A stretch of DNA of 64,000 nucleotides. Source: Turbatrix aceti (Eukaryota; Nematoda; Chromadorea; Rhabditida; Panagrolaimidae). Positions 9,975-21,784 of this stretch are shown here, piece after piece. The notes below the pieces were generated by a model. That model worked only from the letters and a program-made list of their open reading frames with translations. It was not told where the DNA came from and did not search any database. A program made the translations under genes and the position numbers. Positions within the stretch are counted from its first letter, which is position 1. Every line of letters starts with the position of its first letter. Location of the stretch: NCBI GenBank assembly GCA_963969345.1, contig OZ017768.1, positions 10,766,193 through 10,830,192 of the forward strand. Direction: 5' to 3'.

Positions 9975-12900
9975 CTTAATCTGTCGAAATCCTGTTTGCT
10001 TGACGTGTAACTTTTTTATACACCTGCTGGTCTTATACATACAGTAATTGTTCAGACCATGGGTGCATACTGTAAATGTACGTTGTTTTTTTGCCATGAC
10101 CAATTTGAATTCGAAACAGTTTGACTGTTTTGATAACGATGTGCAATATTCAATAAAGACATATTTTAAGGAATCATGAAGGCGTTCAATTAAAAATAAA
10201 TAATTACATATTTATTTACAAAAAAAAACACAACTGTGAAAGCAGAACAAACTTTTTTTTTGCCAAAATTTGTATGACATAACATTGACAACAGTATATT
10301 TCCAAAACTACGCATCAAGTATCAACCTGCCTAAGGTGCTCTACTATACACATTCGATGTGCACACTCACATAATCGAAACCCCAAAATTAAAATATTCC
10401 ATTCCGGTCCGGTCATTGCATAACATGATGATTTATGTATGCCTAGATGTTCATTTTGCGGGATTTTGACTGGCTGCCAATAACCACGGAGACCTTTGCA
10501 TGTGTGTATCCGTAGGAGAGAGAATGAATAAATTATGAACTAATTTTTTAAGGATAGTGGCAAATAAAAATTATGTCATCGTGAATTCTGATGTGTTAAG
10601 AAGAGCAGAAGGATGGATTACAAAAACCGTCGTCGAACACGTATCTGTCTGCAGACGAGTCTGGGGGTGTTAACCGAACCTACCTCTTGACCGAGGGGGT
10701 TTTTGGTCTCAAGCTATAGCTCATAGGATATATCTCATTAACTCATGGGTATAATATTCTATTTTAGCGGTCGCTTGTTTTGTTTTTTGTCTACCGGTGG
10801 ATCTTTATTAAGACAACACCTTTGTCGGGGTTACGGTATTCGACGAGGTGTATCCAGGCGAGACGAGCGAATCACAGTAGAAAACGAAATTTTTTACAGT
10901 GATTTATTATTCGGTTCCTCATACGACTAAACAAGCAGGTATCTAAAAACAAAAAAACCTAAAAATAAAAAAAAATTGACAACTTTTTACAAAAAAAATT
11001 TTGAAAGTATCAAACTGCACTGTACAATTTTATATTTATTACATCATCCTTGTTTTTTTTTCTGCTCCCAGTTTGTTTCAAAGCATACGCATATGTTTTT
11101 GTTCGCGACAAATTACGTATCTAAAATTACGTCCATTGAAGGCCACCAATGGTCTGTGGAGAAGGAGTGATGCAGTCGACCTCTGTACAAAACATAAATG
11201 CAAGCAATTCCAAGAAGAAGAATATTCTCTTTGAATGCACAAAAAAAACAACGTTTTTTTTGCAGTAAGTGACGTAGCTTTTGTGACCTTTACGCAATTT
11301 ATGTAAGTCCTACAGTATATTCTGAGAGATTCTTTGGACGTAAATGTTTTTTTACGGAAATACGATCATACAACTACAGTTTTTTTAGCTAATTTATTAA
11401 ATCTCAAAAGTTATTTTTATTACAATAAATACAGTAGGCTCGACACAGTAAAATTTTTTTTTAAATATTGACATTGCAAACCTATTTTTTTCAAAATCAC
11501 CGACTCGTATCAAAGTACCTGACCTTTTAGAAATACTTTATGTTCGGTGTTTGTACTCGGCATAATCAGTTTTCAAGGCGTTGCGCAATCCAATTATTTT
11601 TTCACACATGATTTCCTTGACTCCAGGTAAACTTAATTGAAAAGGTGCTCCAATAGGTGAGAAAAGAAACACACGTCCACAACATTAAATCACATTATTT
11701 TATGATGTACAAAGTGCATAATGCAATAGATACAAGCCACCAAGAATACATTCTTGTTTAAAGCTTCTAAAATAGAAGCTTCGACCGAGGTTTATCAAAG
11801 AGTGCCTATTTTGGTACCGTAAATAAATAACAGTATCATACATGCACTGCTCCGTGCATAATACGATGTATTATATCTAAAAAATTATCTGTGACGTTCA
11901 AATGTTAATGAGAAGCATGGTAGGCTTGTACTATTTGTGGAACGTCAGAAATAAGAAAACTTTTTTGATGAACAAGTTCAAATATAGAAGGTTTATTAGA
12001 TATTGGGTTACGGTATTTTATGTTCAGAAAAATCAAAATTTATCACACATATACAGTTAATAAAGATACATGAAAAAAAACGGGCCAGTTTTAAAATCTC
12101 ATTTTAGTTTTAAAATCGCTACGATGCAATTTTACGCGCCCGAACTGGAAAATAGTTTGTATGGCAATCATTTTTTTTCACAAAATTTTACTTATTATTG
12201 TTAAGATTTCCATGTAAAGTCACAGTTTTTCTCCGAAAATATAAATTTATCTTTTTTAGCTATTTTTGAGTAAGGGATTTTTATGCAGAATCAGGGAAGA
12301 AGTTTAATTTTACACGGATTTTGTTACGCGACTTTCCACAGATTATGCTCAAACGTCAAAATTACGTGAATTTCTTATCGGCTTATATACAATCCGAGAA
12401 TCCAAGATAGGCAAAAAAAGCCGGAAAAGGGATAAAACAAATTTATTATTGTGCCAAAACTTTTCATCACTTTCTGTAGGGCACGGATTTGTAGTATGTA
12501 AAAAAGGGCACTTTCCTCGACAGTGAATAAACGAGGAAGGTTTCTTGCAAGTTTCTAGGGACTACAAATTTTTGTGCTAAACCATCACAACAGTTTTTGT
12601 TTTTCCTTGTTGAGGATTGCTTTTTCTTGGCTAACTCCAGGGGGTTCAAAGAGCACTGTCTACAGAGTTCAACGAAAGCTATGAGACAAGTTCCGTATAG
12701 AAAAGGCTATGAAGGGAGCAGATAATGTAACTTCCAAGTCTAAAAACCAGGCAGCTCACACCACAGCTTTTTTTAACTGCCTCACACACCTGACAATGAG
12801 TTGGCCGGGTATTACGTTGACGATGCCGGTGTCACGTCAAACATTTTTCAACATCGCCATCAGCGAACAGAGCTGTTATTTTACCCTTTTCCATGGGATA

Positions 12901-13327
12901 ACTTCCTTCCAACTACCTGACTACCTGGCACCAAGGTAGAGTCGCAAACACTGTTTTGGAAAAATAAGCTACAGTATAATAGTTAGCTACTGGACAGGAA
13001 AAATACTAACAATAATTTAATAAGATCGTATACGTCAAAACGCCTTCTACTTGACATTTCGCGACCTTTTGGCATTTACAAAAGCATCAGGCTTCCGGGA
13101 AATAGAGTCATGACGTCACTATACCATAAATCGAATGTTTAAATTTGTTTCTCGTACTAAACCAATTTTAACTTCAGTTTTTCCTTTACCTCGGACAATT
13201 TTTTAAAGGTTATGCAGTTTAGCCAATGTCCATTATCCCAGTGTTTTCAAATAAAAAAAAGGAAAATGAAGCGCATTTTCTGTAAAACATTTACCCCAAA
13301 AAAAATCAACAACAATCACCCCAAAAA
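9975..13327. other. 3.3-kb intergenic region without a recognisable gene
   Basis: AT-rich throughout, with many short palindromes, for example AAGCTTCTA-AAA-TAGAAGCTT near 11761-11781. No tRNA, rRNA or long open frame with coding character was found. Confidence 0.4.
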
Positions 13328-14228
13328 TCACTCATCGTCGTCGACGAAAAACTTATGACTTCCTGGAGCTGCAACGGCTTTGTTGACAGCTTCTTTCTTT
13401 ACCGGTCTGGCGCCGCCGCGGCCGCCAGGTCCGTTCTTCTTCTTTTTGGGTTGAACCATGTCGCACTGAAGGATGACATACCCCTTGGCTCCTTTCGCTC
13501 GACTGACGTATCGGCACTTCACCGACACGATCTTTCCGGGGTAGGCTTCATCGTGTGAATCTGAAACCAATAAAACTTCATGTGACAGTGAAAAATTAAA
13601 AAAAAGTAAATGACAAAAATTTTACCCTTTTCAAAAATACAGTGAAATATGTATAAAAAAACTAACCTTCCCATCGAAATCTTGTTTTGAAGCCAAGAGT
13701 GTCGCCGAAGACAAAATTATATGCGCCAGTATCGACGATTGTCGTCTCAAAAACTTCATCTTTTAGAGGCCTAAAAAACATTCAGAATCCATACAAACAT
13801 ATCACTGACCCGGTTACTCACCGAAAGACGTAGTAAGTCACCTTGCACGAGACGTGATACCCGGAGAGGCTGCTGTCAACTTGGGAACGACGAGGCACCT
13901 GGACTGAACGGATTCCGACCGCAAAACCTTGGATTCTGAAATACGTTCTCAGTTTAAAATAAACGTTCTCAGTTTAAAAATATTCAAAATAAATGACGAC
14001 TCACCGATCAAAATACTTGCCAAGATGACTGTCGACACGATTCTTGATGACATTTTCACTACGCTTGTTGAAGACGTACGGAGAAAAGTAGATGTGAACC
14101 GGGGCGATCACAGAGGCGAACGTCTTTGGATGCTCCTTGTGCAGCTGATAGAAATCATAAGGATCAACTGGCTCGTAGGATAGAGTCTGGGGAACAACAG
14201 TTGGCGTCTTTGGCTCCTCGGAAGCCAT
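13328..14228 (-). CDS. probable RNA polymerase I subunit RPA43 (POLR1F)-like
   Basis: Exons (minus) 14005-14228, 13822-13935, 13667-13770, 13328-13560; phases close to 224 residues. The best clue is HIYFSPYVFNKRSENVIKNR, then SHLGKYFDRIQGFAVGIRSV, which lines up with the RPB7-like N domain of RPA43 (HIALSPRYL..., then a RY..L.GVP.AY...KV pattern). The middle, GYHVSCKVTYYVFRP, suits the next strand, and GDTLGFKTRFRW resembles the start of the S1-like half. The tail is basic then acidic (QPKKKKNGPGGRGG ... VDDDE), also usual for this subunit. It would dock the polymerase to Rrn3. The match is remote and made by eye, so the call is tentative. The gene lies 350 bp downstream of the next minus-strand gene, possibly in the same transcript. 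Confidence 0.55.
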
Positions 14229-14434
14229 CGTTGAGCGAAAAATCGTTTTTGGCAAACAGTCAAAAACGAGGAGAGAAAACAACGCGGGGAACACTTCGCG
14301 TGTGAAAATGGGAACACTGTGTTTTGAGTACCTAAAAATTCACATAAAAAGAACCGAATCAGTGAACAATAATCATAATCATTACGACACACTATAGTGC
14401 TATATGTATATGTACTATATATATGTACAAAAGG

Positions 14435-14496
14435 ATTACGTCAATGTGAACCGGTATCGAATTGTAACTTACGATAGCCGTTCACATTGATGTAAT
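14435..14496. ncRNA. 25-bp-stem hairpin, candidate small-RNA precursor
   Basis: Arms 14435-14459 and 14472-14496 pair over 25 positions with 3 mismatches around a 12-base loop; beyond the arms, AAAAGG and CCTTTCC can pair again across a bulge. Size and shape resemble a pre-miRNA, though a tiny MITE would look the same. It sits in the 350-bp gap between two minus-strand genes. Confidence 0.4.
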
Positions 14497-14578
14497 CGTC
14501 GCCTTTCCAGTTATCGTATATCAAACAATTTATTAATTTTTTGTACCAGTATTTATCATTCTATTTAACAATACAACT

Positions 14579-15970
14579 TTACACTACATTGAACTTATGT
14601 TCCACAATACGTTTACTAATCAGACCTTGAACACCCGTTCTAACTTCCTCATCCGTACAGTCTTTGATGGGATTGGGTTCACCACAGACCGTTCGGTTTT
14701 CAATTTCAGTATCATCATTCTCAGTCGCCCGTTCGGCAAGCTGATTCATCCGGGTGTTAAACTTGCTCAGAGCATCCTTGGGATCCAGGGCTACGGTATG
14801 AAAGACAGTCCGATTGTACGCGTGTTCCTTCAAAGACTGCCATCCATCGTCGATGACCCTCTGCTGGAAGTCATCGCATTCAGCGAGTTTTTCACGAATA
14901 CGTTCTTCTTCGTATTTGAGTGGATTGATGACGGGTAGTCGAAGTTGTAGGATAGATACCTGTAGCTGGTCGTTAGCCTTCATGAGATGGGTGTGGGTGA
15001 CGAGTGATGCATCGATGAGGTAGGCGTACATCTCAGTGTGAAGGGTTGTAATTGGGATTTCTTCGCGATTGAAGATGGATTTGAGGTGGATGTCGAGGGT
15101 TAGCATGCCTTCTCTTACCTGGAAAAGTTTTTGGGGACTGTATATGGATTACGGTGGCCAATGCTTACCCCCAGTTTGTTAGTCCGGATATACAGGTGAA
15201 GAGCATCGAGAAGGCCCTGAACGGTGGTCATTTCGAGTCCAAGCAGCGGCCCGAGGGGTGGAGCGACGACGAAGACTGCGGTGTTGAATTTGAGGGTTAC
15301 CCGGGCTAGGACGTCTTTTTTGTAGGGTAATTTGAACTAAAAGTCACGCAACATAAGATCAGCTCAGTTTGATAAAAAAATTAAAACTCACCGCAAAACC
15401 ATCGCCGTGAGTCTGATGACACGTGTATTCCTTCTTCAAGACCACCTCGTTGTTTTCAGCGTCAAAAAAAGTAATCACAGCTGCCGAAATTACGTCTAGA
15501 AACCGAAAATTTGGTCCTTCAAATGATCGACCTTCAGTGACAAAGTAAAACATGTTTTCTGCAGGATAAAAAATACTAGAGAGATAAATTCGAATAATTG
15601 ACGTCAACAAAGGTAGCCTGCCTTTTTGGGCATTCAAAACGCAAACTTTGGTTCGAAGTTTGTCTGCAAAAATCTGGAATCGATCGAGCGCTTGATTCGG
15701 GTTGACGAAGGCTTCATCGATGACCTAAAACTTACAACTACTCAGTTAAAAAACCCCCCAAAAACTCACTTTTCGGGAATCCCCCGGCGTGTTGTCGATG
15801 GCATGAAGCAGCGGCCGATGACTGTCGTGGGCGAATGGTAGGCGATGGACTGCAGGCGTCAGTGGTGGATAGGTAGTCGCGGTGGTCTGGCAGTCGTTGC
15901 TGCTACTGGTTCTAGCCGGCGGAGGCTGGGGCCGTTGTCGCGTAGTACTGATCGTCGTCCTACCGTACAT
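14579..15970 (-). CDS. unrecognised protein, 413 residues
   Basis: Exons (minus) 15770-15970, 15392-15724, 15169-15336, 14579-15118, all joined in phase 0. The first exon is Pro/Thr/Ser-rich and looks disordered (RQRPQPPPARTSSS). The rest looks globular: VIDEAFVNPNQALDRFQIFA, FYFVTEGRSFEGPNFRFLD, GLEMTTVQGLLDALHLYIRT, then a largely helical C-terminal part. No family recognised and no signal peptide; the moderately hydrophobic VFVVAPPLGPLLGLEM is too weak to call a membrane segment. The ATG at 15970 is the only in-frame start, but the frame stays open upstream, so a further 5' exon is possible. Positions 15559-15621 may be a 63-bp GC-AG intron; removing it leaves 392 residues and the same frame. 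Confidence 0.7.
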
Positions 15971-16597
15971 CCCAACTCCATCAACAATGACAGCGTCGAG
16001 GGCGGGGAAGTAGGGGGGTGTGATTTTTTACGTGAGAAAAATCACGAAAAAGTGGGGTTTTTAGGTCAAAAAAAAGGGCGCGATGACGGAAAAAGCTTTC
16101 TTTCTGCAATGCTGTACTTTTACGTTCATTCATTCGCTGCAGGGATTTTCATTTTTTTATTGGTCCCATGAAGAAAAATAAAAGCGTAGTGATTTTTGAA
16201 ATATTTTTACTGAACCGAATTCCCACGAGTATATCTTCTTGTTTACTTATTTTTATGATGAAAAGTAACAAAAAAACAATAAACAGTAAGCCATATTACG
16301 GTAAAAGAAGGCGCAAAGTCACACCACAGTTTTCATCAAATTTTATAACCCCAAATTTTCGCGTCAGGAACACTCAAATCATCGCCAACTGTTCATTTCT
16401 CTTCGACGATTCATCTTTTTCATTTCTGCCGCGGATAGTTGGCGATTTGTCATTTCTGTTCCTGTTGCAATCGTGTTTTTTGTGTTTTACGGCACGTTTT
16501 TATCTGAATTATTGGATTTGTTTGTTTTTATCGAACAATTGGTAGAGATTGTCAGTTAATTTTCCAGAAAAACTTTTTTCCACGAATCACCGACGAC

Positions 16598-18134
16598 ATG
16601 GGCTGGTTGACGGCTTCCGGTGACGCCCCGACCCTGCTATCCAATGTTTCCGTGCCGCCATACGCTCTCCACGCGATTGGCAGTCGGCATTTGTTGGTCG
16701 CCGGTGGCGGAGGAGCGGCAGCGACTGGCGTGCTCAATGAGTTGCAGGTTCAGGATTTTTTTGGAGGTTTTATGTCGTCAATCAACGTTTCAGTTATATT
16801 TACTCCACTATAATGCCCTGTCACGCGAAGGACCGTACGAAGCCCTGCGAGGCATCAAGACAAATTCCCTGCCCACCGGCAAATCTGCAACCATGAACAT
16901 GGATTTGGTTGCGCTTGGATCGGGGGAATCAGGGCGGTTTTTGATTGCTGCTGGCCAGGATAATGTAAGTGGGATAATGGGCATTAATTACGGCAGTTAA
17001 AAAAACTTTTAGTACCTCGTGGTCTACGAAACGACGGGATACTACGCATCACCGGCAGGCACGACGGCCGCGCCCTCGCTTTCCTTTTCCTTTGTCGAGG
17101 TTGCACGCGTGAGATCGGTTGAGGGCAGCAAATCCTACCAGACATGCGTGCGACTCGATCACAGCCAGGCAAAGCCCCTGCGCGTCGCTACCGGCACTAC
17201 TGACGGATTTGTCAGGATTTGGGATGCTTCTGGTTTTTTGGAAAATCGAGTTGGTTTTTCATCCTACATCAGTTTTTATATTTTAAACCTGCAGGACCCA
17301 ACAATCCCCCGACGACCCCTAATCGAGTTCCACGTCTCAAAAGGTGACGTCACAGCCGTAGACTTTTCCTTCTGTGGATCACTGCTGACGACCGTGGCTG
17401 AGGACGTCGGAATCTGGAATGTAGGCCAGGGAAAACGAATTTCATCCCTCCCCGAAGTCCCGAGTCTTCCGACCGCGAAATTCCGATGCCGGACGATCCG
17501 CTTCGTCAACATCAACCCCTCCTCGCCCAATGCCTTCCTCATCGCCGCCCACAACTCCCGACTCCGGGACAAGCACCAAAAATGCTTCCTCGTTTTTTGG
17601 GTCTGGGATCGTGAAAAGAGCGTTTTTCGGTCACTCGACGTTGCTTTTGTCGCCAATGACGTCAGTTTTTTTTTAAATGATTTTCAAAAATGAGTTCGTA
17701 ATCAGTTAAATTCCAAATTTTAGTCCATATCGAATCTCGTGATCAGTCCCTGCCAAAACTTTGTCGCCGTCGGCACCCAGGGCGGCAGCGTCGGGGTCTA
17801 TACGACGAGGGACTTCCAGAAGTTATACTTCCACCGAGAAGCCCACAAATCCTTCGTAACAGCGATCGAGTTCATCCCCCGCCGAACCCTCGACGTGCCA
17901 TCGATGGGCCGCATCCTGCCACCCAACAAAGCCAGCCAGCAGGCTGCCAAGACATTCCTGCCCGGCGTCACGTCCGATACCCTCGCCTCCGTCGCTTCCA
18001 TGTCCATCGACCAGCAACTCCTCCTCCATTCCGTGCCTTTCCCCAAGGATGACTCACTCTCGTGGTCGCTACTCAAGACGGCGTTGTCGACACTGCTGGT
18101 CTACCTGGTGCTATGGATTGTCTTTGTCGCGTAG
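16598..18134 (+). CDS. SEC12/PREB, guanine-nucleotide exchange factor for SAR1
   Basis: Exons 16598-16747, 16794-16964, 17013-17249, 17295-17660, 17724-18134; 444 residues, near the family's roughly 420. WD-type blades are visible: HLLVAGGGGAAATGV, GRFLIAAGQDN-YLVVYE, VATGTTDGFVRIWD, VTAVDFSFCGSLLTT, NLVISPCQNFVAVGTQGG, KSFVTAIEFIP. The C-terminus is a single hydrophobic helix (ALSTLLVYLVLWIVFVA), the tail anchor that places the beta-propeller on the cytosolic face of the ER. There it loads SAR1 with GTP to start COPII coat assembly. Introns are 45-63 bp. The 45-bp intron 17250-17294 has no stop and is a multiple of three, so both spliced and retained forms keep frame; the WD spacing favours splicing. 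Divergently placed from the unrecognised minus-strand gene, about 630 bp away. Confidence 0.9.
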
Positions 18135-18991
18135 TCAGGGGGATTCGGCATCTTTCACAAATTGCAATGGTCCGAAAAATACGCCGCTCTTCACTTTGAC
18201 TTCTTTTTTGATATATACTACGTCGTGCATATTACTTGGTTACAAAAAATTATTCGTGGGATGAAAAGGTGGATTTTGGATGGATGTCAAAGTGGTTTTT
18301 TGCCACGTGAAATATGAGTTATCTAAATTTTTGTGATTTTTATTTCAAATTTTTAAATTTTATGACCCTGACTTTTAATTTACTGACTAATTAGGCGCAT
18401 TTTTTTTTGTTTTTAAAATGTTACGAGACTTTGGGAAGTGCAGTTATGTTCTAATTACATGAAAAAGTTTTATGTTTCGTGCTATGCTTATCGGCGCGCA
18501 TGCGGTCAGTTATTGATGCTTTGCAAAGCGCCAAAAGTGACAAAAAATTAACTACATATTTAATGATGCAAACTTAATCAAAAGTAACGTAATGCAATCT
18601 GTTTTTGACAGTAATTTTATACACCGGAAAATTAGTTTTGTATTTTGTATTTTTATTTCCTAGTTTTTTTTCGCTCCGAGAACCTTTTTCTTTGTTTACG
18701 CGGCATTTTTTGTTTTGAACAAAATCTTCTGCGCTTTGTTTTTTCTCCGCGTTGTATATAAGTTTTCGATCTTGTTTCCGCAGTTGTTCATCTGTTTTTG
18801 TAATCGATCTCATCACAGTTCTGTCTTCCTGTTTTTTTCTCATCAAAGTACGCTTTCGTGACAACCAGCCGACAGATCGTGTGTTTTGTTGTTTTTTTTT
18901 CGTGCTTTCCCGATCAAACAAAATGCGCGGAATGTCATACTTCCTGTTTTACATTTTATTACCTTGCAGCACCTGAATAGAGCTGCTCGAT
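18135..18991. other. intergenic
   Basis: T-rich DNA. A lysine-rich 115-codon open frame on the minus strand (18574-18921) reflects the A/T skew. A TTACCTTGCAG acceptor near 18968 precedes the next gene. Confidence 0.4.
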
Positions 18992-19848
18992 ATGTCGTCG
19001 ATGAGCGCCAAGCGTGAGCGTGTCGTCGTCAACGAAAATTCCGTCCTGAGGAGCCCGGCTTTCGCTGCGAAGAATGCCGATATCATGGCTCGCTCGCCTC
19101 GCCCGTCAGATAAGATCCCGCGTACTCCCCTGTCGAGTCGCACGACGATGACTCCTCGACGCATCATTTCGAAGTCGACTTCGCAGATTCCGTCCAACAG
19201 TGGCTTCGTGCCTTTCGATTTGGAGAAGGACGACGTCTTCCTTGCACCCAAGATCCCGGCCACCCCGACGCGTTTTCCGAAAACGCCAGTGCTTGGAAAG
19301 ACGCCCAAGCGGAGTGATTGTCGACGAGAATTCTGTCGGCGTCAGTGGCAACCTGCGCAAGGGGGAATTCAAGAAGGAAGTCAAGCCGGTCGAAGGCGGG
19401 GGCGACTTTGACAGTGATGATTACGATACCTGCACCTACAACTTTGCCAAAAGTAAGTTCTGTTGAACAATTTTTGTTGTGGTGGGATTTTTACTACAGA
19501 AATTGATGTTTTGTTGGTTACGTCAGTTTTTTTTTCACATGCTTTTATATGATTTTTTCAGACGAAGTTGACGTCTTCGATTCGAATTTTGGCCCCGACC
19601 CAGAGATTTGCTCCGACGACGGAAGCGGCGTTTTCGACACTTTTCCCCATAAATATCAGAGTATTTGGAACGCTAAACCGGCCAAGAAGTGCGCTCGTCC
19701 CCCGAAGCACGTCGACACTGACAGCGATGACGATGAGAAGGTCGACAGCGTCCGGAAGCTGCCTCGCGCCACCTGGAAGCCCATCGTCGAAGAAGACGAA
19801 GACCTGATGGCTGACTTTGCCGTTAACGATGACTGCCTGATGGCCTAG
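18992..19848 (+). CDS. TP-rich acidic protein with a frame break
   Basis: Exon 1 about 18992-19452, exon 2 19562-19848. The first half (frame of the ATG at 18992) is basic and full of SP/TP sites: VLRSPAF, ARSPRP, PRTPLSS, MTPRR, ATPTR, KTPVL, KTPKR. After about 19310 the coding signal moves to the next frame: VIVDENSVGV, then an acidic region (GGDFDSDDYDT). Only that frame joins in phase to exon 2, which is also acidic (DTDSDDDEKVD, EEDEDLMADF) and ends DDCLMA. KRERVVVNENSV near the N-terminus resembles KR-x-VIVDENSV at the break, so one base seems missing near 19316. CDK-type sites, an RTPL (RxxL) motif and an acidic C-terminus would suit a cell-cycle regulator such as a securin, but this is speculation. 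Confidence 0.6.
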
Positions 19849-20230
19849 GCTTGAACACATGTTTTTACTGCCGCTAAAGCAATATTGGATCTCTCATTGT
19901 ATGATATGCACTTTTTTGATCGCTAGAATGTGAATTTGACAGGACTGGAGAGTTTGATGAATTTTTGGAAGACGTTGAAACGTCCATTTGTACTTGAATT
20001 GGGGGAAAATATGAGATATGTAACGTGAACAACAGTTTTTTTGATTAGTTTATTGTTACGAAAATTCGTTTTTGTCGTTCCACGAAAGTTTTTTTTTACA
20101 TTTTGTTTTCACAACAAACACAGTTGACAGTTTTTTTCTAAAATATATCGATTATTGGCACGGAAATTGAATTTCGTACTTGTCTTGAAATTTATTTTTG
20201 TCTCGAAATGTTCAGTTTTTTCCTTTTTAG
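19849..20230. other. intergenic
   Basis: AT-rich spacer with several ACAGTTTTTT runs; it ends in the CCTTTTTAG acceptor (20222-20230) that starts the Salvador leader. Confidence 0.4.
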
Positions 20231-20238
20231 GGGTAGTA

Positions 20239-20274
20239 ATGGACCACAACCTGCCTGCTAACCACTTGCCATGA
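20239..20274 (+). promoter_or_regulatory. upstream ORF ending inside the SAV1 start codon
   Basis: The leader after the acceptor at 20230 contains an ATG at 20239 that opens an 11-residue frame (MDHNLPANHLP). Its TGA (20272-20274) overlaps the main ATG (20271-20273) as ATGA. This geometry favours termination-reinitiation and would make translation of SAV1 depend on the uORF. Confidence 0.55.
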
Positions 20275-21784
20275 GCCATAGCCGTCGATTCGGTGCCATC
20301 GAAGGCACGCCCGGCGTCTACACGCGTCGATGCAGTCCTCCCAAGTTCCATCTGACGTCTGCAGCGGCGATAGCATCCCCGGCGACGTCCAGGTCCTCAG
20401 CGCCACCCGGTCCACCCCAGGTCATGCCCCGGGGCAAGAGCAGTGTCTCGCTCGAAGCCAGCGAAGACCTCCCTCGCCAGTCGGTCGCCAGACGCCCGGT
20501 GACTCGTGTACACCCCGGGTCGACCAGGGATAGCCAGCCTCACCACAACCAGCACCCCCTGTCTTCCCACTCCTTCAACGTCGCTTCGGCGCCTCCAAAA
20601 CGTCAGTCGAAGCTGCTGACTGCTTCTCAGTCCACTGGAAACGTAGTTCAGTACGGTATTCAGCCAGGTGGTCCGGGGGGTCTGCCGCCAAAGGTGCCTC
20701 CTCATGGTGGGAGTCTGACGAGTCTCAAGTACTCGAATGCAAGGAGCGAACCACCGGTCAACGAGGAACAGGAGATTTTACCCGGGACGTCGATTCTGCA
20801 CGACGGAATGCCGGAGACCGAACTTGCCCTGCCGCCGAATTGGACGATCGAGGTGACGCCGGACAACTACCGGTATTACGTGGATCACGTTAATCAGAGG
20901 ACGCATTGGATTCACCCGCTCGCTCAGGAGAACCTTCCGGTGAACTGGACCAAGATTTTTGATGATCAGTATGGCGTTGTTTATTACAAGTGAGTTTTTT
21001 TGGGAATTGATATTATTTTTTGTCGTTGGCATAATATGCGGTAACATCTTTGATCCTATTTTGTTGCTTCATGCGCACAGAATAACATTTATCAATTTTG
21101 TTACGTTAAGTTCGCTGATTAACATTTTATCGTCGCTAGTTTGTTATTTTCTGTAGAATGTTTTAAAACCTATTTCTCCCGACACAATTTTTTTGTAACC
21201 GACAATTCTGCTCAATTTTTTGGTTGCTAATTTTAGGTAAAGAATTAGGTCAATTTTCGGTAAAAAAATTACTGTATATTTCAGTTTTTCGTATTTTTTT
21301 TGACACGAAATCTTCTTGAAAAAATTTCTGCATTTAACAGTTTTTGTTATTTTTTACACCATGCATAATTTTCAGTGAATCCGAAAAACGTTCCCAATAC
21401 GAGCATCCCGGCCTGGCAACTGAAGCGTCCAACATCGCGCAGATCAACGCGGCTCTCCTCCTCGCGGAAGACGGCACATTCACGGATCCCGTCGCGGAAG
21501 ACTTTAGCATCATCGGCAGCGACGAGATTCCCCAGTGGCTGCAGATGTACTTCGACGCGCCATCCGAGTCGGATCACCTGCTCAACTTCCGACTCTTCAA
21601 GGCGAGTCAACTCAAGCAGTTCGACCACATGCTCTGGAAGCTCTACAAGCAAGAAGCCATCGATACGGTCATCAAGTTTGAAAAGCCGAGGCGGGAAATC
21701 AATCGGGAGCTCACTCAACGTCTTCAGAGGAGGTCTTCATTCGGGGCGGGGCCTGAGCCCAGCTTTCAGAATCCTCCGTCTTGA
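20271..21784 (+). CDS. sav-1: Salvador homologue (SAV1), Hippo pathway scaffold
   Basis: Exons 20271-20989 and 21376-21784; 375 residues (human SAV1 383). The N-terminal half is disordered and rich in Pro, Ser and Arg. WW1 is at about residues 187-216 (LPPNWTIEV...YRYYVDHVNQ, then THWIHP). WW2 is at about 222-251 (LPVNWTKIFDDQYGVVYYN...QYEHP) and is split by the intron; its second Trp is Tyr, as in vertebrate SAV1. A SARAH helix occupies about 308-358 (LLNFRLFKASQLKQFDHMLW, FEKPRREINREL), the surface that pairs with the SARAH of MST/Hippo kinase. It scaffolds Hippo and Warts kinases at the cortex. The WW-WW-SARAH order is diagnostic. A short uORF overlaps the start codon. Confidence 0.93.

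Noticed and set aside
16168..16545. 125-codon plus-strand open frame upstream of SEC12
   Set aside because: T-rich, Phe/Leu/Ser-dominated, no domain; lies in a divergent promoter region.
18574..18921. 115-codon lysine-rich minus-strand frame
   Set aside because: Composition follows A-richness of that strand; no splice or domain support.
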